Positions 15,756-22,183 of a stretch of DNA of 26,541 nt are shown here, one piece after another (positions within the stretch are counted from its first letter, which is position 1; the number at the start of each line of letters is the position of its first letter). The translations under genes and the position numbers were made by a program. The stretch is from an uncultured Lachnospiraceae bacterium (lineage in GTDB: Bacteria > Bacillota > Clostridia > Lachnospirales > Lachnospiraceae), in contig CALCMD010000128.1 of the NCBI GenBank assembly GCA_937965795.1, forward strand, positions 1 through 26,541, written 5' to 3'. The notes beneath the pieces were generated by a model. The model was not told the origin of the DNA, ran no database searches, and was given only the letters and a program-made list of their open reading frames with translations.

Positions 15756-15813
15756 GCTGTGACAGAAACCCAAAATCTGGATTCCTGTCACAGCCCCTGA
15801 GCAGCCACTCAGG
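15756..15813 (-). promoter_or_regulatory. Two adjacent intra-operon stem-loops
   Basis: Stem 1 (15796-15813) pairs CCTGAG with CTCAGG around a 6-base loop. Stem 2 (15756-15794) pairs GCTGTGACAG with CTGTCACAGC, ten perfect pairs, with a further AATCC/GGGTT inner stem. They are one base apart and lie between the WXG100 gene ending at 15829 and the gene starting at 15732. No T-run follows on the minus strand, so it is not an ordinary terminator. A role in mRNA stability or processing is likely. Confidence 0.65.
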
Positions 15814-15828
15814 TACTGTAAATTTTTC

Positions 15829-16134
15829 TTAAATTTTAAAAGAATCCGCAAGATTGATATTTGCTGTCTCTGTCTCTACATAACCTGCATCTACATTCGT
15901 GCGAAGGAACTTTACATAACTGTCAATAACATCATGATAAGTCTGGAAATATTTCGCTGAAAATGCAGTATATACTTTTAAAGTTTCCTGATATGCGTCT
16001 CCCGACCATGCCTTCCCCAGATTCTTTACCGTTTCCTGACTCTCTGTTAAAGTATCCAAAAGCTGCCCGTTCAATGTCTCGATCCCACTTGCAATAGAAG
16101 CAACTTCGTCTGTACTGATTGTGATATTTGCCAT
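15829..16134 (-). CDS. WXG100 family protein (WSG)
   Basis: A 101-residue protein with the WXG turn GKAWSGDAYQ between two long helices (TDEVASIASGIETLNGQLLD and LKVYTAFSAKYFQTYHDVID). The end, GYVETETANINLADSFKI, repeats the tail of the 13494-13790 protein. No signal peptide. GGGAGGA precedes ATG 16134. It is the second WXG100-type gene after essC-esaB and the one just before the tandem stem-loops, which suggests it may be made in higher amount than downstream products. Likely the EsxA-like secreted dimer subunit of the system, though which WXG100 protein plays that part cannot be told from sequence alone. Confidence 0.92.
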   Translation of the reverse strand: MANITISTDEVASIASGIETLNGQLLDTLTESQETVKNLGKAWSGDAYQETLKVYTAFSAKYFQTYHDVIDSYVKFLRTNVDAGYVETETANINLADSFKI

Positions 16135-16147
16135 CGTTCTTCCTCCC

Positions 16148-16450
16148 TTAGTTTGCCAGCTTCTTTACCTGGGCAATGTTGTCATTTTTCCGGTTATCAT
16201 AATTCTGATACTGTAGGCTCAACATCTCACTGGCCGACTCCAGTTTCCGTACCATTTGATTCAGATCCTCGCAGAATCCGTCAATCTGTGCCACGAATGC
16301 TTTGTTATCCTCGCTGTTCCAGGCATTCCCCATATTATCTGCTTTTGCCATCATCTGTTTCGAAATTCCAGAGTACTTTGTCGACAAATCTGACATCACC
16401 TTCGAAGCTTCCAAAAGCCTCTCTGGTTCTACATTTACTGATTTTCCCAT
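16148..16450 (-). CDS. WXG100-like protein with WNS turn
   Basis: 100 residues from ATG 16450, chosen because AAAGGAG lies 8 bases upstream and MGKSVNVEPE begins in the usual way; the longer frame adds only a basic MKRRKRKENK stretch. Two helices flank NAWNSEDNKAF, where Ser replaces the Gly of the WXG turn. The second helix (CEDLNQMVRKLESASEMLSL) is followed by QYQNYDNRKNDN. It lies 13 bases ahead of the next WXG100 gene and 31 after esaB. It probably forms a hetero- or homodimer with one of the other WXG100-like proteins. The WNS variant is within the variation seen in this superfamily. Confidence 0.85.
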   Translation of the reverse strand: MGKSVNVEPERLLEASKVMSDLSTKYSGISKQMMAKADNMGNAWNSEDNKAFVAQIDGFCEDLNQMVRKLESASEMLSLQYQNYDNRKNDNIAQVKKLAN

Positions 16451-16481
16451 TTTGTTCTCCTTTCGTTTCCTTCTTTTCATT

Positions 16482-16733
16482 TTATATCAATATCAGCCGG
16501 GAGCCATTTTGTATTCCAAGCTCCCATGCCATATTGTCAAAACTTAAAATTTTTCCTGTTTCTGCATCACACAAAAAGGAACTATTCGCTGCCTCAAATT
16601 TTCCGGCAGACAGTTCTGTTAATGCCGCCTCCAGCATTCTGGTAATATCACGGATGCTGCACTCCAAAGGCATAAATACATCAAACTGCCTGTCCGCTGC
16701 CGGAAGCATGACTTCAACCAATACTTTCTTCAT
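16482..16733 (-). CDS. esaB: EsaB/YukD ubiquitin-like type VII protein
   Basis: An 83-residue cytosolic protein with the YukD ubiquitin-like pattern: a first strand KVLVEVMLPAADRQFDVFMP, a helix SIRDITRMLEAALTEL, and closing strands SFLCDAETGKILSFDN and GIQNGSRLILI. There is no C-terminal Gly-Gly, as usual for the YukD family, so it is not expected to be conjugated. EsaB is an accessory or regulatory part of type VIIb systems. The start overlaps the end of essC by 20 bases, with GGGAGG inside essC, which indicates coupled translation. In the well-known type VIIb loci esaB lies ahead of essC; here it follows. Confidence 0.88.
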   Translation of the reverse strand: MKKVLVEVMLPAADRQFDVFMPLECSIRDITRMLEAALTELSAGKFEAANSSFLCDAETGKILSFDNMAWELGIQNGSRLILI

Positions 16734-19700
16734 CTTCTTCCTCCCCCGTATACATCAGCTTTGTTTTATATGCCCTTCCTTTTTTCAGAACATAACCAAA
16801 GTTTTCTTCCTCTTCCTCATTCCGTCTGCCCCCGATGATTTTTGATGCCTTCATCTGATACTGTTCCCGGAAGCCTTCTCCTGCCCAGATACCAAAATCC
16901 GTCTTAACATTTTGCTTAAACCATCCCGCATACGTAAATCCAGAAATATGAGCCGCACTCTCAGCAATCATCACATACACATTATAAGTGACTGCCCCTT
17001 TCAGCAAAATCAGTTCCAACATTTCTTTTGCCCTATCGCCTGCCGCTTCCTTCAGCGCATAAACAGATGAAATCAGGACAACACGTACCGGAAACTCTTC
17101 CGGTTTCCTGTTTTCCTCAACCGCCGTTTTGTATGTGTTATTTCGGTCACGGACAATCGTAAACAGATTTTCTACTTCCTTTTCACAGCTTTGCAGTCCT
17201 GTGAAATATGGCATTCCCCCTGAAACGAAGGATTTCAGTTGTCCCTTCACATCTAGGACAGAATATTCCCAGCCGGATTTCTTCAACAACCGTATCATAT
17301 TTCCGGTAAAATTAATGTAGGTATCCCCATTGCTCAAAATCAAATGGATATAAGACGATGTTAGAGGATATACCGCCGTCTCCAGGTTTTGGCTCATAAT
17401 TCCCACCGGAAGCTCCAGTTTTTCCATGTCTGGCAAGTATTCTTTCATATTATCCGCATCCACACGTTCTGGAAGAATTGGAATACGGGGCGTCCGTCTT
17501 CCCTTCCATGCGGCATCCATCCTTTCACATTCCTGACGAAGAAACGCAGCCGGAGCAGATTGTTCCATAATGGATGCCGTCTGGAATTCATAAACGGCAT
17601 CCAGCTTTATAAGTCCTCTGCCCTTACATTTCGCAGGGATAAGTCCCTCCAGATTTCCAAATACTGCTGTATAATCAGTCTCATCGTTCATATTCATTGT
17701 AATCTGCTGTGGAAAATTCGTTCTCATACGAACCCGCATATCATTGAGCGCTGTTGCCGTCACTACAAAGTAAATTCCATATTTCGTCCCTTCCCTCACA
17801 AAATAAGTAAGCGTATCCTCCATTTCCTCGCAGTTCTCCGAAAATACAGCATAATTGTTCATAACAATTACAATAGACGGGAATGGTATTTCCGCCTCTG
17901 CCTCATAGCTTTGGAAATCTCCTCCATATTGTGTCAGAATCCTTTTCCGCTCCTCGACCGCCCGGTACAGCATTTTAAAAAGGTTGCATATCTTTTCCCT
18001 CTCTGCCGCAAATACCACGTCGCCCACCTGCGGCGCCCGGGCAAAGGCCTGCAAGGACTCTGCACCGAAATCCAGCAGATACAAACTGACCTGCTGTGGC
18101 GTATGCTCCAGCAAGAGGGAATAAATCATGGCGATCAAAAGCTGCTCCTTGCCGCTTCCGGCAGCTCCATAAATCAATACATTGCCCTGTTCTGTCAAAG
18201 GCAGGCAAAGCATCGCCCTCTTTTCTTTTTGGGCAGCCGGTTTGTCATACTCTCCAATCACTGGATTCAGCACATACGACTCTTTCTTCTCAAAGCTGTA
18301 TTTCTCTTTTAATGTTTCAAGAAGCAGCACCTCTGACATTGGATCCAGCCACAGAGCCTTGACATGAATATTTTCTTCTTCCGCAATCCGTCTCAAATAG
18401 TGTACAATCGCGTCCAACTGTTTGACTGGCCTTCCCGATGCTGTTTTTCTTCTGTCCAAAATGACGCTTTTCTGAACATTGCCTGTCCTGTCAATAACCA
18501 AAATCCCATCGTCTTTTTGTTCCTCTACTTTATCCTTTGGTTCATAAGGCGCTCCCGCCCATGCAGATTGTCCCAGTTTAAAAAGTTCATTATAACCCAC
18601 CTGTAGATAGAATCTTCCAGTATATTTCAGTTCCGCTGCTTCCGGACGTTTCAGCATGTCCATGCTGTCCGCTTTTTCCTGCACTTTCAGGCAAACACGA
18701 AAACGAGTATTGCTCCAGATCTGATCATCCACGACACCAGAAGGCTTCTGCGTAGCCAATATCAAATGTACCCCCAAACTTCTGCCGATACGCGCCGCAC
18801 TGATAAGCTGTGTCATAAATTCCGGCTGCTGCGTTTTCAGTTCCGCAAATTCATCCGATATAATAAACAGATGCGGAAGTGGGACTGCAACTGCCTTCTC
18901 CCGGTACAGTTTTTGATATTTATAAATATCCAGATTACTAATGCCTTCTTTCAAGCCTGTTTCCGCAAAGATTTCCTCTCTGTATTTCAGTTCACTCTCT
19001 ATCGAGGCCAGCGATCGTTTAATCGAAGCCCCATCCAGATTCGTGATGATTCCAGCCGTATGGGGCAAAGCAGCAAAGGATTTCGCCATACCGCCGCCCT
19101 TATAGTCAATCAGAATAAACGCTACTTCATCCGGGTGGAAATTTACTGCCAGTGACAGAATATAGGTCATAATAAATTCTGATTTACCAGAGCCTGTCAT
19201 TCCTGCCACGAGCCCATGCGGTCCGTGAGCATTCTGATGTAAATCCAGTTTGAAGAGTTCCCCAAAGGTATCCACTCCTATCGGCGTTTCCAATGATTTT
19301 ACCGGATCATTCTCCTGCCAGCGAAGCAGGGAATTCAGATGTTCAATCTTTCCTACCCCAAACATCTGCAAAAAGGACAGTACAGACGGTATCTGATACG
19401 AACCTTCCCGGTCAGCCAGTGGAATATTTGCAATTTTTATTCCCAGCTCCCGTAAGTCACAGCCTATTTCCTTATCAAGCTTAAAATCTGTCTCTTTTCC
19501 GGAAATGTCTTTCTGGCTGTAAAGTTTTCCCCCGGCCTTATCCAATTCTGCCACCACTGTACATTCTTTTGGCAACTCACTAATTTTTTCATAAACACTC
19601 ACTGTGCTAAAGTTCAGATTTTTTTTACAGGAACGAATTTTTTCCAGCAGCTCAAATCTCACTTCCAGATCTCTTTTAAACGAAAACAAAAGATAATATG

Positions 19701-21303
19701 GACTTTTTTCCTTTCCTTCTGCCTCCTGGCACTGTATCCGTTCTTCCATTTCTCTACCCAGTACTGATGTAATGTGTTTCAAATCATTGACATCAACAGC
19801 CAACAGTCTGAGACTTTTATCCTCTGTCCAAATATGAGGAAGCCATTTGACAAAAGAGTAGAGTTCATCATCCTCTTCCATCAGGAAAATCAATTTCACA
19901 TCTTTATAACTATAGGACGCTATAATCTGTACAATCATCTGCAAAGCAAGTTTTCTGTTCAGAGACTTCTCTCCAACAATTCCTGTACAATATTCCTGAA
20001 AAAGTGAAATTGTAATCGGTACATCATGCAATTCATGAGGCTGTTCACATAACTGATACATTTTTTCTTTCAGCAAATCCTCTTCAATCGTAAACGCCTT
20101 TTCCGGACGACTGATTTCACCCACAAAAGGCAGCGCTCCTGTTCCTACACGAAATTGCAAAAAGTCATTATGCCTGGGGCTCCTCTCCCACAATTCACGC
20201 TCGCTTCCTATAATACGCTTTGCGTAAATATCCGCTGTTCTGAAATTCTCACCCAGAATTTCCTCTTCTTTCCAGCACTTTTCCCGAATTTCCTGTTCTT
20301 TTTGCTGTAAATATTCTGTGTATTTCTCCTGCCTTAGAGCCTCCTTCTTTTTCTTTCTGTTCGACTCAAAGCTTCTGTTTAGTACCGGCCACAAAATACA
20401 TCCAAGAAGCATACTTCCGCACATAATTCCACTGGAAACCGCTGCGGAACCCTGTCCATTATTCAACGCATTGTGAATTGTGAAAATTCCAGAGGTCATG
20501 GATGCCAGCCCCATTGTTATGGATGGTCCCAGTACAAGCGCCATTGGTGTTTCATCTTTCGTTTCATCCGCAGGCGGCATGTCAATTTTTATCTTTTCTT
20601 TTTCAATATCCCGCTTGAACCTGGGAGATTGAAAAAAACATTCCTTCTGCAAAGCTTTTTTCTTTTCCATGTCCCCACAATCTTCCCTTTTTGCAGGATA
20701 AACTTTCTTTTCCTCTTCGTTTTTGACGGAAACAAGATCATCCGGATTGTTAAAAGCCAGGAAATCTTTAGCGAAAATAATTTTTAAACCCATCAGATAA
20801 ATGACATCGCCAAGTTTTATTTCATGCTCTTCAATGGCTTTTCCATTTAAAAAAGTTCCATTCTTACTATTATAATCACTGACAATCCACTTATCTTTTT
20901 CCGGGGTCAGAACTGTATGAATGTTAGATATAAATGGATTCCTGTATACGATTGTATTCTCCGCATTTCTTCCAATAGTTATCTCCTGCCCAGGCAGCAG
21001 ACAGATTTTCCGATATTGTTTCCTGTTTGCCGTATCCGGCTCCACATACAGCACTGCCTCATCATCTAAAACCGGGTAGACCTGCATGGGCTTCAGTGTA
21101 ATCTCTGTCCGGAGTTCTCCATCCAAATCATACAGCCTTTTTCCCTCACCAGATTTCAAAATCCATTTTCCTTCCACTGCTTCTATGGAAAATTCAAAAG
21201 GGATCCCCTGTGCGTCGGCAGATTCCAGATAAAACTTTCCTCTGACCTTTTCCGGCAGCGTCACGGAAGAAAGACGCTTTGCTCCAAGTAACGTTACGAT
21301 CAT
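16714..21303 (-). CDS. essC: EssC-type FtsK/SpoIIIE ATPase with canonical FHA domain
   Basis: 1529 residues, the motor of type VII secretion. Residues ~1-90 look like a degenerate FHA fold. Residues ~95-180 are an FHA domain with all phospho-Thr-binding signatures: GR at 111-112, SNIH at 126-129, SKNGTFLNG at 146-154. Two membrane helices lie at ~254-277 and ~287-309. ATPase 1: GMTGSGKS (701-708), ILIDYKGGG, LFIISDEFAEL. ATPase 2: GAAGSGKE (1046-1053) and LYLLDFGAES. The third ATPase-like region (~1310 onward) has SNGDTYINF where a Walker A would be, so it is probably inactive. Start ATG 21303 has GGAG upstream and a ~90-base leader from the operator-bearing promoter. It leads the operon, whereas well-known type VIIb loci place esxA, esaA, essA, esaB and essB before it. 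Those membrane genes are not in this window. Confidence 0.96.
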   Translation of the reverse strand: MIVTLLGAKRLSSVTLPEKVRGKFYLESADAQGIPFEFSIEAVEGKWILKSGEGKRLYDLDGELRTEITLKPMQVYPVLDDEAVLYVEPDTANRKQYRKICLLPGQEITIGRNAENTIVYRNPFISNIHTVLTPEKDKWIVSDYNSKNGTFLNGKAIEEHEIKLGDVIYLMGLKIIFAKDFLAFNNPDDLVSVKNEEEKKVYPAKREDCGDMEKKKALQKECFFQSPRFKRDIEKEKIKIDMPPADETKDETPMALVLGPSITMGLASMTSGIFTIHNALNNGQGSAAVSSGIMCGSMLLGCILWPVLNRSFESNRKKKKEALRQEKYTEYLQQKEQEIREKCWKEEEILGENFRTADIYAKRIIGSERELWERSPRHNDFLQFRVGTGALPFVGEISRPEKAFTIEEDLLKEKMYQLCEQPHELHDVPITISLFQEYCTGIVGEKSLNRKLALQMIVQIIASYSYKDVKLIFLMEEDDELYSFVKWLPHIWTEDKSLRLLAVDVNDLKHITSVLGREMEERIQCQEAEGKEKSPYYLLFSFKRDLEVRFELLEKIRSCKKNLNFSTVSVYEKISELPKECTVVAELDKAGGKLYSQKDISGKETDFKLDKEIGCDLRELGIKIANIPLADREGSYQIPSVLSFLQMFGVGKIEHLNSLLRWQENDPVKSLETPIGVDTFGELFKLDLHQNAHGPHGLVAGMTGSGKSEFIMTYILSLAVNFHPDEVAFILIDYKGGGMAKSFAALPHTAGIITNLDGASIKRSLASIESELKYREEIFAETGLKEGISNLDIYKYQKLYREKAVAVPLPHLFIISDEFAELKTQQPEFMTQLISAARIGRSLGVHLILATQKPSGVVDDQIWSNTRFRVCLKVQEKADSMDMLKRPEAAELKYTGRFYLQVGYNELFKLGQSAWAGAPYEPKDKVEEQKDDGILVIDRTGNVQKSVILDRRKTASGRPVKQLDAIVHYLRRIAEEENIHVKALWLDPMSEVLLLETLKEKYSFEKKESYVLNPVIGEYDKPAAQKEKRAMLCLPLTEQGNVLIYGAAGSGKEQLLIAMIYSLLLEHTPQQVSLYLLDFGAESLQAFARAPQVGDVVFAAEREKICNLFKMLYRAVEERKRILTQYGGDFQSYEAEAEIPFPSIVIVMNNYAVFSENCEEMEDTLTYFVREGTKYGIYFVVTATALNDMRVRMRTNFPQQITMNMNDETDYTAVFGNLEGLIPAKCKGRGLIKLDAVYEFQTASIMEQSAPAAFLRQECERMDAAWKGRRTPRIPILPERVDADNMKEYLPDMEKLELPVGIMSQNLETAVYPLTSSYIHLILSNGDTYINFTGNMIRLLKKSGWEYSVLDVKGQLKSFVSGGMPYFTGLQSCEKEVENLFTIVRDRNNTYKTAVEENRKPEEFPVRVVLISSVYALKEAAGDRAKEMLELILLKGAVTYNVYVMIAESAAHISGFTYAGWFKQNVKTDFGIWAGEGFREQYQMKASKIIGGRRNEEEEENFGYVLKKGRAYKTKLMYTGEEEDEESIG

Positions 21304-21400
21304 TTTCTACTCCAATCTTTTGCTCTTAAGTATCATAGGCTGCAATGATTCCATCGAATATTTAACTTCTGCATCCTGTTTTTTATCCTTCCTTATGTAC

Positions 21401-21429
21401 ATTTTAGACATATATTGTCTAAAAGTCAA
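21401..21429 (-). promoter_or_regulatory. Promoter with overlapping palindromic operator (essC operon)
   Basis: Minus strand TTGACT (21429-21424), a 17-base spacer and TAAAAT (21406-21401). A perfect inverted repeat, TTTTAGAC-N7-GTCTAAAA (21402-21424), spans it. Same geometry as the promoters at 5777 and 9697, so the secretion operon and both surface-protein units are predicted to be co-regulated. Confidence 0.87.
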
Positions 21430-21485
21430 TAGTCGTATTCTGACTATCTAATTCCTTCTTATAAATTTTATACGTCATATATGAC
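21429..21485. promoter_or_regulatory. Two further palindromes in the essC-XRE divergent region
   Basis: ATAGTC-N7-GACTAT (21429-21447) has perfect 6-base arms and the same 7-base spacing as the TTTTAGAC operators but a different core. GTCATATATGAC (21474-21485) is a perfect 12-base palindrome. Both lie in the 318-base A/T-rich gap 21304-21621 between essC and the XRE gene. They may bind a second regulator; no binding protein is evident. Confidence 0.4.
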
Positions 21486-21540
21486 TTTTAAATAAATAAT
21501 TTTATCTTTCTACCTTTTATTCTCCTATCTCCTCATACAA

Positions 21541-21594
21541 TTTCAGACATTTTCTGTCTGAGCATAAAAAGTCTCATTTTGTCTATACTATAAT
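21541..21594 (+). promoter_or_regulatory. Operator-like site and promoter of the XRE gene
   Basis: A variant of the operator, TTTCAGAC-N7-GTCTGAGC (CAGAC/GTCTG arms), occupies 21541-21563. TATAAT at 21589-21594 is a good -10 box for the XRE gene; no clear -35 box is seen at 17 bases. The site suggests autoregulation, and the weaker arms suggest weaker binding than at the target operons. Confidence 0.6.
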
Positions 21595-21621
21595 ATTTGC
21601 AAACATTTTTAGGAGGTACCT

Positions 21622-21864
21622 ATGACAAAATATCAACGCATCCGGGATTTACGTGAGGACAAATTTTTAACACAGGAGACCATCGCACATGTTTTACATC
21701 TCACTCAAAGAACTTACTCCAGATATGAAAACGGAGACAGTAACATCCCGCTGGAGATTTTGGTAAAAATTGCGGACTATCACAATACCAGTACCGATTA
21801 TTTATTAAATCGGACAGATTATAAAGAAACTTATCCCCCATCCAAAAGGCGGCATCAATTTTAA
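21622..21864 (+). CDS. XRE-family helix-turn-helix regulator
   Basis: An 80-residue protein consisting almost wholly of an HTH_3/Cro-CI domain (residues ~5-62). The motif spans LTQETIAHVLHLTQRTYSRY, followed by ENGDSNIPLEILVKIADYHN and TSTDYLLNRTD, the usual fifth helix of SinR/Xre-type regulators. A short basic tail (PPSKRRHQF) follows and there is no sensor domain. ATG 21622 has AGGAGG 6 bases upstream. It is divergent from essC. The operator TTTTAGAC-N7-GTCTAAAA that overlaps three target promoters also appears in variant form before this gene, so it is the prime candidate for the regulon repressor. What relieves repression is not visible: there is no adjacent peptidase or peptide gene. 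Confidence 0.92.
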   Translation: MTKYQRIRDLREDKFLTQETIAHVLHLTQRTYSRYENGDSNIPLEILVKIADYHNTSTDYLLNRTDYKETYPPSKRRHQF

Positions 21865-21891
21865 GACAAATTTCTAAATATCATCTTCTGT

Positions 21892-21922
21892 ATCTTCTCC
21901 GGAAGTCCTTTTTTCTTTTTTT
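21892..21922 (+). terminator. Weak candidate terminator after the XRE gene
   Basis: CTTC-TCCG-GAAG forms a 4-pair stem with a UNCG-like loop, followed by a T-rich tract (CCTTTTTTCTTTTT). The stem is short, so read-through into the Rpn gene is possible. Confidence 0.35.
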
Positions 21923-21994
21923 CATTCAAAATGTTGCTTTAAAACAAAAACCTACATTTTTGATTTTACTCTTTCTTTTTTCTTCATATTATGT

Positions 21995-22178
21995 TATGCT
22001 TAAGAAAAGCATATTTCCTGAAGTTCTGTATCCGTTTCCACGGATATCTTTCACCATTTCTAACAGGCAGATCTCTTCTCATCATCTGCCGCTTTCAGAA
22101 AATTCATGCTTCTACCACAGTTTTAGCAGGGGTTTTCGAAAGCTGGAAATCTCCTGCACCATTTATTTCAAAAGGAGG
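21995..22178 (+). promoter_or_regulatory. Structured leader of the Rpn gene
   Basis: Most of the 319-base gap 21865-22183 is taken up by consecutive stem-loops: TATGCTT/AAGCATA (21995-22013), ATCCGT/ACGGAT (22030-22045), GGCAGAT/ATCTGCC (22066-22090), and GCTTTCAGAAAA/TTTTCGAAAGC (22091-22143, one bulge). An alternative pairing, GCAGGGG with CTCCTGC (22126-22157), overlaps the last stem. TCTCCT at 22150-22155 can also pair with the ribosome binding site AGGAGG (22173-22178). This is an attenuator-like layout; no known riboswitch class is recognised. Confidence 0.5.
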
Positions 22179-22183
22179 TTTTC

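Noticed and set aside
16714..17400. A third active ATPase domain in EssC
   Set aside because: The region has the fold context, but SNGDTYINF stands where a Walker A motif should be, so activity is not supported.
17389..18312. 307-residue plus-strand frame within essC
   Set aside because: Opposite strand of well-conserved ATPase coding sequence; composition is not protein-like and no ribosome binding site is present.
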